A stretch of 64,000 nt of DNA from Paenibacillus sp. P25 (GCA_024704175.1 CP085629.1:3038001-3102000), one strand, 5' to 3'; positions 9,851-20,870 are shown, counted from the stretch's first letter. Notes: generated by a model from the sequence alone, not told the origin. Translations and numbers: made by a program.

Positions 9851-11134
9851 TTACTCCGACCAGACCGTTTTGCCCTGGGCCATCGTCAGGACGGGCCAGC
9901 CTTTGAGCTTCCAGCCGGTGAAAGGCGTGTTGCGGCCCTTGGAAGCGAACTTCGCCGGGTCGACCGCCTTCTCCGTCTCCAGATCGATCAAGGTCAGATC
10001 GGCGGCGGCTCCCTCTTCCAAGCGTCCCCAAGGGAGGCCGAAAACTTGCGCCGGAAGCTTGGTCATTTTATCGACCAGGAACTGCAGCGTCCATTCGCCG
10101 GTAGCCACGAACTTCGTATACAGCGGCGGGAAAGCCGTCTCGAAGCCGACGATGCCGAACGGGGCGAGCTGAAGGCCGCGCGCCTTCTCTTCCTCGCTGT
10201 GAGGCGCATGGTCGGTGACGATCATGTCCAGCGTTCCGTCGACGAGCCCCTCGATGCACGCCTTCACGTCCCGCGGCGAACGCAGCGGCGGGTTCATTTT
10301 CCAGTTGGCGTCGTCCACGCCCGGAATGTCTTCGTCCGAGAGCAGCAGGTGGTGCGGGCAAACCTCCGCGGTCACCTTGATGCCAATCTGCTTCGCTTGG
10401 CGGATGAGCCGGACCGACTGCTCCGTGCTGACGTGGCATACATGGTAGTGCACTCCCGTCGCTTCGGCGAGCAGGATATCGCGGCCCACATGAATCGCTT
10501 CGGATTCGTTCGGGATGCCCTTCAGGCCGTGCTTTCTTGCGAATTCGCCTTCCGTCACCGCCGCGCCTTCCACCAGCGTGTTGTCCTCGCAGTGGGCGAT
10601 GACCGGCAGTCCGATCGATGCCGCTTTGGCCATCGCGTCCTTCATCATTTGCGCGCTTTGAACCCCGACGCCGTCATCCGTGAATCCGATCACGCCCGCT
10701 TCCTTCAGCGCTTCGAAATCGGTCAGCTCGCGGCCGAGTTCATTCTTGGTGATGCAGCCGTAAGGCAGCACCCGGACGACGCCTTCGGTTTGCGCCTTGT
10801 CCAGCACGTATTTCACCGTTTCGACCGTATCGATCACCGGCCGCGTATTCGGCATGCAGGCGATGGTCGTAAAACCGCCCCGCGCCGCCGACCTCGTGCC
10901 CGTGGCGATCGTTTCTTTATGTTCAAACCCCGGCTCGCGGAGATGTACGTGCATATCGATCAGACCTGGAGTCAGCGACTTGCCGCCGGCCTCGACGATT
11001 TCGTGACCGCTTGTGTCAACGGCTTCTTCAGCGGATACGATGCGGGCAATTTTGCCGTTTTCGACCAATACATGCTTTTTCTCGACTTGATTTCCTTCTG
11101 CGATTACATTCGCATTCTGTATCCAAATTCCCAT
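9851..11134 (-). CDS. pyrC: Dihydroorotase (class I)
   Basis: Cyclises N-carbamoyl-aspartate to dihydroorotate, using a zinc centre. It is 427 residues. Metal-binding DMHVHLREPG (near residue 59), HCED with the other metal ligands in HVCHVSTEQS, and the catalytic Asp in TDHAPHSEEEK (near 305) are present, which is the Bacillus-type class I enzyme. Intact. It lies 77 bases after pyrB in the pyr operon. Confidence 0.95.
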   Translation of the reverse strand: MGIWIQNANVIAEGNQVEKKHVLVENGKIARIVSAEEAVDTSGHEIVEAGGKSLTPGLIDMHVHLREPGFEHKETIATGTRSAARGGFTTIACMPNTRPVIDTVETVKYVLDKAQTEGVVRVLPYGCITKNELGRELTDFEALKEAGVIGFTDDGVGVQSAQMMKDAMAKAASIGLPVIAHCEDNTLVEGAAVTEGEFARKHGLKGIPNESEAIHVGRDILLAEATGVHYHVCHVSTEQSVRLIRQAKQIGIKVTAEVCPHHLLLSDEDIPGVDDANWKMNPPLRSPRDVKACIEGLVDGTLDMIVTDHAPHSEEEKARGLQLAPFGIVGFETAFPPLYTKFVATGEWTLQFLVDKMTKLPAQVFGLPWGRLEEGAAADLTLIDLETEKAVDPAKFASKGRNTPFTGWKLKGWPVLTMAQGKTVWSE

Positions 11135-11211
11135 GGGACCCTCCGCTTCTTCGCCTTGTGCTTTATAGCTTGGCTGTCAAGTTCACTGTGTCTTCGCTTC
11201 CGGCTTCCGGG

Positions 11212-12691
<1,480 letters not shown>

Positions 12692-12735
12692 TTAGTGAAT
12701 TCCGACTCGAAGCCGCGCTTTGTGAGGCCTAGGCT

Positions 12736-12770
12736 AACGAAAAAGACCTTGCCGTAATCGGGCAAGGTCT
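12736..12770 (-). terminator. PyrR-controlled attenuator terminator
   Basis: On the minus strand AGACCTTGCC and GGCAAGGTCT form a 10-bp stem with a seven-base loop, then TTTTTCG. It lies in the leader between the pyr promoter and pyrR and is the terminator that PyrR favours when UMP is plentiful. Confidence 0.85.
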
Positions 12771-12866
12771 GCGTACACCAGAGTAGAACCGGCATCCCTC
12801 TGAGACGCTTGAAGCTTGACCTGCGCCAAGCCGCGCCCGGGTATACCCGTTCCATTCCATCGTTCA

Positions 12867-12890
12867 CCTTGCCAGCCTCACGGGACTGAT
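12867..12890 (-). promoter_or_regulatory. PyrR-binding loop (anti-antiterminator) of the pyr leader
   Basis: The minus-strand RNA reads AGUCCCGUGAGGCU, which agrees at every position with the PyrR-binding consensus ARUCCNGNGAGGYU. It lies about 25 bases downstream of the pyr promoter and about 100 bases before the attenuator stem, the expected place. Confidence 0.88.
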
Positions 12891-12916
12891 TTTAAAGGTG
12901 CTATTCAGTTATATGC

Positions 12917-12945
12917 ATTATCCCATGTTCGACATCCGATGTCAA
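12917..12945 (-). promoter_or_regulatory. Sigma-A promoter of the pyr operon
   Basis: On the minus strand TTGACA (12940-12945), a 17-base spacer and GATAAT (12917-12922): a near-consensus housekeeping promoter. The transcript then enters the PyrR leader. It lies back-to-back with the dapH promoter on the plus strand. Confidence 0.88.
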
Positions 12946-12972
12946 TAGTCGCGCCCGGGTGCCGGTGAAGGA

Positions 12973-13001
12973 TTGTGGAACCTCGCTTTTTATGCTATAA
13001 A
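12973..13001 (+). promoter_or_regulatory. Probable sigma-A promoter of dapH
   Basis: TTGTGG (12973-12978), a 17-base spacer and TATAAA (12996-13001), about 100 bases before the dapH start. It is divergent from the pyrR promoter, with 27 bases between the two -35 elements. Confidence 0.6.
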
Positions 13002-13099
13002 AGATGTAGTTCGTGCGCCGGCCGGGTGCGGCTAAAGAGACACCAAGCCGAACGGCCGCGGCACTTCGTTCAATATGCTTAAGGAGTGGTACAAGCCTC

Positions 13100-13813
13100 A
13101 TGTCGATCCAAATGAATACCGAAGAAGTTATCAATCTCATTAAAACCAGCAAGAAAAAAACTCCCGTTAAAGTATATGTAAAAGGCGATCTCGCTTCCGT
13201 CGATTTCGGCGCCGGCATTCAATCGTTCATTTCCGGCAACAGCGGCGTCGTGTTCGGCGAATGGTCCGATGTGCAAGCCGTGCTCGAAGCGAACAAAGAC
13301 AAAATCGAAGACTACGTCGTGGAAAACGACCGCCGCAACTCCGCCATCCCGCTCCTTGATCTGAAAAACATCAATGCCCGCATCGAGCCGGGCGCCGTCA
13401 TCCGCGAAATGGTCGGCATCGGCGATAACGCCATCATCATGATGGGAGCCGTGATCAACATCGGCGCTTCCATCGGATCCGGCACCATGATCGACATGGG
13501 CGTCGTGATCGGCGGCCGGGTGCAGGTCGGCAATATGTGTCACATCGGCGCCGGTTCCGTTCTGGCGGGCGTCATCGAACCACCTTCCGCTCAACCGGTT
13601 GTAGTCGAAGACGACGTACTCATCGGCGCTAATGCAGTAGTGCTCGAAGGCGTGCGCATCGGCAAGGGCTCCGTTGTTGCCGCAGGCGCAGTTGTCGTGG
13701 AAGATGTGCCGGAATACACGGTTGTTGCAGGAACGCCGGCGCGCGTGATTAAGAAAGTGGACGATAAGACGAAGTCCAAAACGGAAATTTTGAAGGATCT
13801 GCGCACGCTGTAA
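13100..13813 (+). CDS. dapH: 2,3,4,5-tetrahydropyridine-2,6-dicarboxylate N-acetyltransferase
   Basis: Acetylates tetrahydrodipicolinate in the acetylase branch of diaminopimelate/lysine synthesis. It is 237 residues. The N-terminus, with [20 protein letters not shown], resembles B. subtilis YkuQ/DapH, and a left-handed beta-helix of hexapeptide repeats follows ([20 protein letters not shown] region). The ATG at 13100 follows AAGGAG; the ATG at 13112 is an alternative. The next gene is the deacetylase of the same pathway. Confidence 0.93.
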   Translation: MSIQMNTEEVINLIKTSKKKTPVKVYVKGDLASVDFGAGIQSFISGNSGVVFGEWSDVQAVLEANKDKIEDYVVENDRRNSAIPLLDLKNINARIEPGAVIREMVGIGDNAIIMMGAVINIGASIGSGTMIDMGVVIGGRVQVGNMCHIGAGSVLAGVIEPPSAQPVVVEDDVLIGANAVVLEGVRIGKGSVVAAGAVVVEDVPEYTVVAGTPARVIKKVDDKTKSKTEILKDLRTL

Positions 13814-13838
13814 TAAAGCGCTTCATTGCGCACCACCC

Positions 13839-13863
13839 AAGGCTCGGCTATCGCCGGGCCTTT
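13839..13863 (+). terminator. Weak terminator-like hairpin between dapH and the deacetylase gene
   Basis: AAGGC-CGGC (13839-13848) pairs with GCCG-GCCTT (13853-13862) around a TATC loop. Only three T residues follow, so partial read-through into the next gene is likely. Confidence 0.4.
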
Positions 13864-13905
13864 CGCATATACTCTTCAGCTAGTCCTACAAAGGAGAAGA
13901 TACCG

Positions 13906-15053
13906 ATGACCGTTCAAGCCTTAAGCCCGTTCGTTGCCATCCGCAGGCGGCTCCATCTAATTCCGGAGCCGGGCTTCCAGGAATTCAAAACTCAGCGCTT
14001 CCTGCTGGATTACATCGCCGGCCTGCCGCAGGAGAGGATTGAGGTTCGTACATGGCGGACCGGTGTTCTGGTGAACGTCCGCGGCATAAACCCGCAGCAG
14101 CGTCTCGGCTACCGGGCCGATATGGACGCCCTCCCGATCGAAGAAGACACCGGCTACGACTTCCGCTCGACGCATCCGGGCTACATGCACGCCTGCGGCC
14201 ACGATCTGCATATGTCGATCGGGCTCGGCGTGCTGACTCATTTTGCGAACAACCCGATTCGGGACGATTTGACGTTCATCTTCCAGCCGGCCGAAGAAGG
14301 CCCCGGCGGGGCCAAGCCCATGCTGGAGTCCGATGAGCTTAAGGACTGGATGCCGGATCAAATCTTCGCTCTGCATATCGCGCCGGAGTACCCCGTCGGC
14401 ACGATTGCCACGAGGCCCGGTATTTTGTTTGCCAATACTTCCGAGCTGTTTATCGATCTAAAGGGCAAAGGAGGCCATGCGGCTTATCCTCATCATGCGA
14501 ACGATATGGTCATCGCCGCATGCCAGCTGGTCGGTCAGCTGCAGACGGTCATTTCGCGGAATGTGAACCCGCTTGACTCTGCGGTGATCACCATTGGCAA
14601 GATCGAAGGCGGCACCAAGCAGAACATCATCGCCGAGCACGCGCGGCTGGAAGGCACGATCCGTACGTTATCCGCCGACACGATGACGCTTGTTAAATCC
14701 CGGATCGAAGCGCTCGTCCAAGGCATTGAAGCCGGATTTGCCTGCAAGGCCGAAATCGATTACGGCTCCAACTACCGTCAAGTATTTAACGACGCCCGGG
14801 TGACCGGCGAATTTATGGACTGGGTTCGCAGCACGCAGCAGGACAAGATCCGGCTGATCGAATGCACCGAAGCGATGACCGGCGAGGACTTCGGCTATTT
14901 TCTTGAGCGCGTCCCCGGTCTCATGTTCTGGCTTGGCGTCAATACCCCTACGGGCTGCATCATTCCAAGCTGGAGCCCGACGAGGACGCCATCGACCTTG
15001 CGATCGGCTTCCTGTCCCGCTTCCTGACCTGGAAATCCGAACAGCCTGTTTAG
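13906..15053 (+). CDS. N-acetyldiaminopimelate deacetylase (one frameshift near C-terminus)
   Basis: M20-family metallohydrolase removing acetate from N-acetyl-LL-diaminopimelate. Metal-site motifs include [24 protein letters not shown] (near residue 93), the glutamates in QPAEEGPGG and the dimerisation-domain motif GGHAAYPH. The frame fails near 14947: adding one C to the run in AATACCCCTA gives [18 protein letters not shown] and a normal end at the TAG of 15051-15053. It is the partner of dapH, resembling B. subtilis YkuR. The stop codon overlaps the stop of the convergent ydaT-like gene. Confidence 0.9.
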
Positions 15054-15499
15054 CTGTATCGGTGGGACTTCTCAATTGTCCCGTCCTTGCGATGAATAAT
15101 GGCGCTCGTCTCGTCCTTGGAAGCCCATTCCTTGGCCCGGCGGGTCGCCTTTTCTTTGGTCTCCGCCTTATAACCGGGCTCTTCCGCCCCCTCCTGCTTC
15201 ACCGCCCAGCCGCCGTCGTGCGGCACGACATGCAGCGGCTTTTTCTTCGCCTTTTCCCGTTCCCCGGCATGTTGACGCTTGGATGAACGGTTACGAGCAG
15301 GCTTCTCCTGCCCTTCGTCTCCGGACGGCTCCGGATGATTCTCATTCCATTCCTCGGCCTTGGCGGTCGCGATGGCAATGGCTCGTCCTTCCTCGTACCC
15401 TTCCTCCAGCAGAGCATTGGCGATTTTCACCGCTTTCCTTCGTACGCGTTCCTCCAGATTTTTCATCGACGGCGGATAATCGTTCTTGGTCCATGGCAT
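15050..15499 (-). CDS. YdaT-like DUF2188 stress protein
   Basis: 149-residue hydrophilic, lysine-rich soluble protein. The N-terminal [20 protein letters not shown] and [20 protein letters not shown] match the B. subtilis general stress protein YdaT as I remember it. The C-terminal DUF2188 repeat begins [15 protein letters not shown] and contains [10 protein letters not shown]. The middle is low-complexity and charged (about residues 55-85). The start at 15499 is behind AAAAGGAGG. It ends convergently with the deacetylase gene, the two stop codons overlapping. Function unknown. Confidence 0.75.
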   Translation of the reverse strand: MPWTKNDYPPSMKNLEERVRRKAVKIANALLEEGYEEGRAIAIATAKAEEWNENHPEPSGDEGQEKPARNRSSKRQHAGEREKAKKKPLHVVPHDGGWAVKQEGAEEPGYKAETKEKATRRAKEWASKDETSAIIHRKDGTIEKSHRYS

Positions 15500-15516
15500 T
15501 TCGAATCAGCCTCCTT

Positions 15517-16815
15517 TTATTCATCCGGTTGAAGTACGACCGCTTCCACCCGTTTGATTTGATGATGATCCATCTCTTTTACGATAAACTGAACCTGCTC
15601 CTCCTCAATGCAGTCGTTCTCCCGGATTTCGTACTTCCTCGTCAGCATCCAGCCGCCGAGCGTATAGATGCCTTCATCCTCCACATGCGTTCGCAGCGGC
15701 TGATTCACTTCGGAAAGCAGCGGCTTGCCGCTCAGCAGGTAATGACCGTCACCTATTTTTTGAACCATAGGAAGCCCTTCCGGATCCCGCCGGTGACGCT
15801 GCTCGCCGACGATTTTTCCGATCAAATCCTTGATCGTAAGCAGGCCCGACGTTCCGCCATATTCGTCCAGCAGCACCGCCATATGAATCTGCTCCTGCTG
15901 CATCATCAGAAGCGGCTCCTGGGCGGATACGGTCTCAATGACCTGAAGAATCGGCCGGACATGGGGTTTAATCGGGCGGTTCGCATCCTGACGGCCATGC
16001 AGGTAATCCGCAAATACCTCCTTCGCGCTGAGCATGCCGACGACCTCATCTTTATCCTTCCCGCGGGTGACGGGGTAGCGGTCGTAGGGCGCTTCCTTCA
16101 TCAGTCGCAGCACATCTTGAACCGTATCCTCCTGAGAGACAAAAACGATATCTCTTCGCGGAATCATGATGCCTTTGGCCACCATCTCGTCCAGCTCAAA
16201 AATATTGGTTACATACCGGAACTCGTACGGATTGATGATGCCGCTCTTATAGCCTTCCGATAAAATGAGGCGCAGCTCCGCTTCCGTCTCCCCGTTATCC
16301 TTGCCGGCGCCCTTCTTCACCCCTAACAGTCTGGTTACTGCTTGCGCGGAACGGCTCAGCGACCAGCTGAACGGATAAGTAATCTTGAAAAACACCATCA
16401 GCGGCCCCGCCAGCGCCAGGGCCAGCGGTTCAGGGTTATGAATCGCCAGAATCTTCGGCACCAGCTCGCCGACGACCACTTCCAGAAAGGTCAGCAGCAG
16501 GAAGGCAAGGATAAAGGACAGCACCGTTTCCAAGGACGCCGGAATCCGGAGCAGCGAGAACAAGGGGTGAAGCAGATGCTCAATCGTCGATTCCCCCAGC
16601 CAGCCGAGCGCCAGGTTGGTCAGGGTGTTACCCAGCTGGCAGGCGGATAAATACTCATCCAAGCGGGATACAATGTGCTTCACGTTTGCCGCCTTCTTGC
16701 TGCCTTCGGCTGCGAGCTGTTCTATTCGGCTTGCCCGGGAGCGGATCACTGCATATTCGGCCGCGACGAAGAAGGCGGTGCAAGCGATAAAGAAACAGAC
16801 CAGTATCATTTTCAT
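15517..16815 (-). CDS. CNNM/CBS-domain membrane protein, HlyC/CorC family
   Basis: 432-residue integral membrane protein. An N-terminal CNNM (DUF21) domain with about four membrane segments (residues 1-150, with AACTAFFVAAEYA-type helices and LTNLALGWLGE) is followed by a CBS pair (IMIPRRDIVFVSQEDT near 220) and a C-terminal CorC_HlyC transporter-associated domain. Family members are linked to Mg2+/Co2+ efflux or resistance; calling it a hemolysin is historical. The start at 16815 is behind GGAGGGAGG. Intact; probably transcribed alone or with the ydaT-like gene 17 bases downstream. Confidence 0.85.
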   Translation of the reverse strand: MKMILVCFFIACTAFFVAAEYAVIRSRASRIEQLAAEGSKKAANVKHIVSRLDEYLSACQLGNTLTNLALGWLGESTIEHLLHPLFSLLRIPASLETVLSFILAFLLLTFLEVVVGELVPKILAIHNPEPLALALAGPLMVFFKITYPFSWSLSRSAQAVTRLLGVKKGAGKDNGETEAELRLILSEGYKSGIINPYEFRYVTNIFELDEMVAKGIMIPRRDIVFVSQEDTVQDVLRLMKEAPYDRYPVTRGKDKDEVVGMLSAKEVFADYLHGRQDANRPIKPHVRPILQVIETVSAQEPLLMMQQEQIHMAVLLDEYGGTSGLLTIKDLIGKIVGEQRHRRDPEGLPMVQKIGDGHYLLSGKPLLSEVNQPLRTHVEDEGIYTLGGWMLTRKYEIRENDCIEEEQVQFIVKEMDHHQIKRVEAVVLQPDE

Positions 16816-16872
16816 CGGCCGGCCCTCCCTCCTTGTCCTTATATTTAACCGAAGAACACGCGTTTGTAACCC

Positions 16873-16914
16873 AAAAGAAAAAGGCCCTGTCCCCCTAAAA
16901 AGGACAGTAGCCTT
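16873..16914 (-). terminator. Terminator of the lspA-rluD-patA transcript
   Basis: On the minus strand AAGGC-CTGTCC pairs with GGACAG-GCCTT, followed by TTTTTCTTTT. It starts 26 bases after the patA stop. Confidence 0.8.
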
Positions 16915-16940
16915 GGATTTGGAATTACATGTATCTCTTG

Positions 16941-18105
16941 TTACAAGCTTTTCACAAATGGCTCCAACCGATCCATGGCCTTTTCCAGGTTGTCCATGGA
17001 ATAAGCGTATGAAATGCGAATATACCCTTCCCCGTATACCGAAAAGGCATCTCCCGGTACGACGGCGACCCGTCGCGTCTCGAGGAGCTTCATCGTGAAC
17101 TCCATCGAAGTCAGCCCAAACCGTTCGATCGAAGGGAACAAATAGAACGCCCCCTCCGGTTTGTCAAGCTCAAAGCCCATCGAAATCAGCCGGTCATACA
17201 CATAGTCGCGCCGCTTCAGATACTCGGCTTTCATGGGCTTGGCATCGTCGATCCCTGCCGTAAGTGCCTCCAGCGCCGCATATTGGCTGATCGAGCTGGC
17301 GCAGGTGACATTGTATTGATGCACCTTCACCATATGCTGCGACAAGTAGGCGGGGGCCATCGTAAAACCGATTCTCCACCCGGTCATCGAATGGGATTTC
17401 GATAGCCCGTTGATCACGATCGTCTTCTCCCGCATGCCGGGCAGCGTGGCGATGGACCGATGCTCCCCTTCATAAACCAGCTCGCTGTAAATTTCATCGG
17501 AGATGACAAATATGTTCCTTGACTCCAGGAGTCGTGCGACGCCCTCCAGCTCCGCGGCTGTCATTACCCGTCCCGTCGGGTTCGAGGGATAGCACATGAC
17601 GATGCAGCGCGTACGCTCGGTAAGCAGAGGCTCCAGCAGCTCGGCCGTCAGCTTGAAGCCGGTCCGCCGCGTGTCTGCATACACCGGAATCCCGCCGCAG
17701 AGCCTAACGAGCGGCTCATAGCCCGGATAAATCGGCCCCGGCAAAATCACCTCAGCCGCCTTCGGTAAGCAGGGTGCGCAGCGTAATATCGAGGGCCTGG
17801 CTCGCTCCCGCGGTAATAATAATCTCGTCTGTACCGCTGTATTTCAGCCCGTATTTGCGTTCGGCGAACGCCGCGGCGGCCTGCCTCACCTCGGGCAGGC
17901 CGGGATTGGGCGTATAGACCGTGCGGTGCTCGGCTATCGCGCGCTCGCCCGCCCGCAGAATGTGCTCGGGCGTCGGAAAATCCGGCTGCCCGATCGTCAG
18001 CGTGATCGCATCTTGATATTGGCTGACCAAGTTGGAAATTTTACGGATACCGGAAATTTGAATTTCCTTTACCCGCGGATTCACCAGCCGCTCCAGCTCT
18101 TCCAT
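16941..18105 (-). CDS. patA: N-acetyl-LL-diaminopimelate aminotransferase-type PLP enzyme (one frameshift)
   Basis: Class I/II aminotransferase, fold type I. It is very similar in order and wording to B. subtilis PatA: SGIRKISNLVSQYQDAITLT, PNPGLPEVRQ, LPGPIYPGYEPLVRLCGG, and the PLP lysine in INGLSKSHSMTGWRIG. PatA supplies the transamination step between DapH and the deacetylase, both encoded 2-3 kb away. An in-frame TGA at about 17751 arises because one base is missing from the GGCGGC stretch; adding it gives TEGGAEVILPGP. Composite length about 388. The enzyme could also act on other amino acids. Confidence 0.85.
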
Positions 18106-18121
18106 TCGGCATTCCTCTTCC

Positions 18122-19088
18122 CTAACGTGTTTTCAGTACTTCCAGGAGCCGGACCATATCGTCCGGAAGCGCGGCCTCGAACTCCAGGCTTTCCCCGTAC
18201 GCGGGTGCTCAAAGCCGAGTACCGCGGCATGGAGCGCCTGCCCCTGCATCGTAATCCCCTTCTCGCGCGACAACCCGTAAGCCGGATCCCCACGAGCGGG
18301 TGCCCGATGAATTTCATGTGCACGCGGATTTGATGCGTCCTTCCCGTCTCCAGCTTCAGCTCCAGCAGCGTATAATCCCCGAAACGTTCCAGCACGACAA
18401 AATGGGTGACGGCATGCTTGCTGTTCCGTTCCGTAACGGTGAACAGCTTCCGGTCCTTAGGATCCCGCCCGATCGGGGCGTCCACGGTTCCCGTATCGTG
18501 CGGCACATTGCCGTGAACCAGCGCGATGTACTTCCGGTTGACCGAGTGTTCCTTCAGTCGCTCCGTTAACGAAGCGTGTGCCATATCGTTCTTGGCCGCC
18601 ATCAGAAGTCCGGACGTATCCTTATCGATCCGGTGGACGATCCCCGGGCGCATCACGCCGTTAATGCCGGACAAGTCCTTGCAGTGGTACATCAGCGCAT
18701 TCACGAGCGTACCGCTGTAATGGCCCGGTGCCGGATGAACGACAAGCCCCCGCGGCTTGTTCACGACGATCACGTCCGAGTCTTCGTAGACGATCTCAAG
18801 CGGAATCGGCTCGGGCGTCAAATCGAGCTCTTCCGGCTCCGGCACGGTCAGCTCCAGCCGGTCGGCTTCCGACAGCTTATAGTTCGGCTTGACCGTCCGG
18901 CCGTTCACCGTCACAAATCCGTCTTTGATCCACTGCTGAACCTGTGTCCGGGAAACCTCTTCCCCAACCGACTCGGATACGAACTTATCGATGCGCTCTC
19001 CCGCATCTTCGGCCGCCGCAACCCATTCGAAGCGGTTGTCCGTACCCAGCTCGGAATCCAATTCTATCTCGCTTTGCCTTTCACTCAT
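18122..19088 (-). CDS. rluD: Ribosomal large subunit pseudouridine synthase, RluD/YlyB family (at least two frameshifts)
   Basis: Converts uridines to pseudouridine in 23S rRNA. It has an N-terminal S4 domain (RIDKFVSESVGEEVSRTQVQ) and a catalytic domain with the active-site Asp in GIVHRIDKDTSGLL (near residue 150). HQIRVHMKFIGHPLVG is followed by a frame break near 18290 and another near 18195; the correct end reads DDMVRLLEVLKTR and stops at 18122. Located between lspA and patA; B. subtilis ylyB likewise follows lspA. Confidence 0.88.
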
Positions 19089-19092
19089 AAGC

Positions 19093-19614
19093 TTACATGT
19101 CCCCGCTTTCCAAATGTCCCTGCCCGTTCTGCTTCGCTTCCTTGCGCCAGCTGAGAAGCGAGTCGATGAAGATCAGGATTACACCGATCACGATGGCCGA
19201 ATCGGCAATATTAAAAATCGGGTACGTGTAGTCCACCGCTGTCCCGAACCAGTTGAACTGAAAGCGGAACTGCAGGAAGTCGACAACTTCTCCGAATAAA
19301 GCCCGGTCAATAAAGTTCCCGAGCGCCCCGCCGAGAACCAGGCTTAAGGCAAAAGGCAGCAGGCGCTTGCCTTCCTTCACCGTCTTCTGCAGGTACCAGA
19401 TAATTCCGCCCGCAACGGCTATCGTGATGACGATGAAAAACCAGCGCTGGTTTTGCAAAATACCGAAGGCGGCGCCGCGGTTCCGGTGAGAGGTGATTTG
19501 AAAAAACTCGCCGATCACGGAACGGGATTCCCCCAGATTGAGACGGCTGACGATGACCCATTTGGCCGCTTGATCCAGCAGCAGTACGATCAGTGCATAA
19601 ATGTAATATCTCAA
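19093..19614 (-). CDS. lspA: Lipoprotein signal peptidase (signal peptidase II)
   Basis: Membrane aspartic protease cleaving prolipoproteins such as the OppA and DUF4349 proteins encoded here. It is 173 residues with four hydrophobic segments. The catalytic aspartates are in NFIDRALFGEVVDF and FNIADSAI, with the conserved HRNRGAAFG region. The start is a TTG at 19614 behind AAGGGAG. Intact. It heads the lspA-rluD-patA unit, 4 bases before rluD. Confidence 0.94.
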   Translation of the reverse strand: MRYYIYALIVLLLDQAAKWVIVSRLNLGESRSVIGEFFQITSHRNRGAAFGILQNQRWFFIVITIAVAGGIIWYLQKTVKEGKRLLPFALSLVLGGALGNFIDRALFGEVVDFLQFRFQFNWFGTAVDYTYPIFNIADSAIVIGVILIFIDSLLSWRKEAKQNGQGHLESGDM

Positions 19615-19759
19615 CGTTTTTGGCTCCCTTAAGAGTTTTTAATTTGCAGCGGCCGCAGGCGGAGTTCCTTTTCCTCAGCTACAAGCATTTTCCTCGCTAA
19701 AAAAAACGGAAACCGCAAAAAATAGAAGCACGCACGATGATTAAAGGAGGCGTCTATCC

Positions 19760-20509
19760 GTGACGAACCGTCCGAACCACAGCTTGACCAGCAATCAGCT
19801 TGAGGAGCTCTCATCCAAGCTTCAGGAAGAAAAGAAGTGGCTGGAGGAGCATCTGCAGGATAACGAACACTTCGGCCTGGGAGATTCCCAGCGCGTTCAG
19901 ACCGGCGAGCTCTCCGCCTATGACAATCATCCCGCCGATCTCGGGACCGAAACCTACGAACGGGGCAAGGATATTGCTCTTCTCGAAAATGCCGAACGCC
20001 ATCTGACCGATATCAACGAAGCGTTAAGCCGGATGGAGCAGGGAACTTACGGCACCTGCCGTACCTGCGGAAAGGCGATCCCATATGAAAGGCCGCAGGT
20101 GGTTCCGACCACCGCTTATTGTGTAGATCACGTTCCCGACCCGCACGCTTCCGACAGGCGGCCGATCGAAGAACGCATTATGGCGCCGCCTTTCGGCCGG
20201 ACCAGTCTGGATGAGCTGCCGGAGCTGAATCAATTCGACGGGGAAGATGCTTGGCAAATTGTTGAAAGCTGGGGCACGTCCAATTCGCCCGCCATGGCGG
20301 AAAACCCTAATGTCTCCAACGATTACGACGATATAGAAATTGAGCCGAATGAGAACGACGGCTATGTGGAAGCCTTCGAAAGCTTCCTCGCCACGGACAT
20401 GTACGGACAGCATGTTAGCGTCGTCCGCAATCACGCGTACCGCCAGTATTTGCGCAGCGGCGAAGGCGACGGTCTCCTCGAGCCCGAGGAGACGCTTGAA
20501 GACCTATAG
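19760..20509 (+). CDS. DksA/TraR-type zinc-finger protein, YteA-like
   Basis: 249-residue acidic soluble protein. An N-terminal coiled-coil (LEELSSKLQEEKKWLEEHLQ) precedes the DksA-type zinc finger TCRTCGKAIPYERPQ, of which only the first CxxC pair is obvious; YCVDHV supplies a further Cys/His. The second half has a tail rich in D, E and N. It resembles the B. subtilis sporulation-associated YteA family. The start is a GTG at 19760 behind AAAGGAGG. It lies alone on the plus strand between divergent lspA and convergent DUF5665. Role unknown. Confidence 0.75.
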   Translation: MTNRPNHSLTSNQLEELSSKLQEEKKWLEEHLQDNEHFGLGDSQRVQTGELSAYDNHPADLGTETYERGKDIALLENAERHLTDINEALSRMEQGTYGTCRTCGKAIPYERPQVVPTTAYCVDHVPDPHASDRRPIEERIMAPPFGRTSLDELPELNQFDGEDAWQIVESWGTSNSPAMAENPNVSNDYDDIEIEPNENDGYVEAFESFLATDMYGQHVSVVRNHAYRQYLRSGEGDGLLEPEETLEDL

Positions 20510-20533
20510 GTCTTCAATTGCTCCGTACTTCTA

Positions 20534-20845
20534 CTAATAACCGCGGCCTTCGAGCTGATACTGGACATGCTTCACAATATCGGCGATAAACCCTCCGATG
20601 ATCGGCAGGTTCAGAGCGCCCAGTGCTCTCAGCACATAGAGAATGACGGAAGCAAAGATCGTAAAACCGACCGCGATGCCGACGCCCCGGGAAATCCCGG
20701 TCCAGAAGTTGATCCAGAGCAGCCTTCTCGGCCGGTTCATCAGCGCCACATAATCCGCAATTTGCGTTCGCTCAATATTGGCTGCAATCTCCTGTACCTT
20801 CTCGTGAATCTGCTGAAGTCTTTGCTCGTCATTCGGCTCTTTCAT
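20534..20845 (-). CDS. DUF5665 small membrane protein
   Basis: 103-residue protein with a hydrophilic, partly helical N-terminus (EQRLQQIHEKVQEIAANIER), one clear membrane stretch (SRGVGIAVGFTIFASVILYV, about residues 53-72) and a second weaker one near the C-terminus. I place the ATG at 20845, properly spaced from GGAGG; the ATG five codons upstream overlaps that site. It lies downstream of ileS past a hairpin. Function unknown. Confidence 0.65.
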   Translation of the reverse strand: MKEPNDEQRLQQIHEKVQEIAANIERTQIADYVALMNRPRRLLWINFWTGISRGVGIAVGFTIFASVILYVLRALGALNLPIIGGFIADIVKHVQYQLEGRGY

Positions 20846-20870
20846 TCGGTTTCCCTCCAAATAGAACTAT

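Noticed and set aside
17741..17765. In-frame TGA in patA as programmed recoding or selenocysteine
   Set aside because: Adding one base to the GGCGGC stretch restores the conserved sequence TEGGAEVILPGP; no selenocysteine element is visible and many neighbours show the same error.
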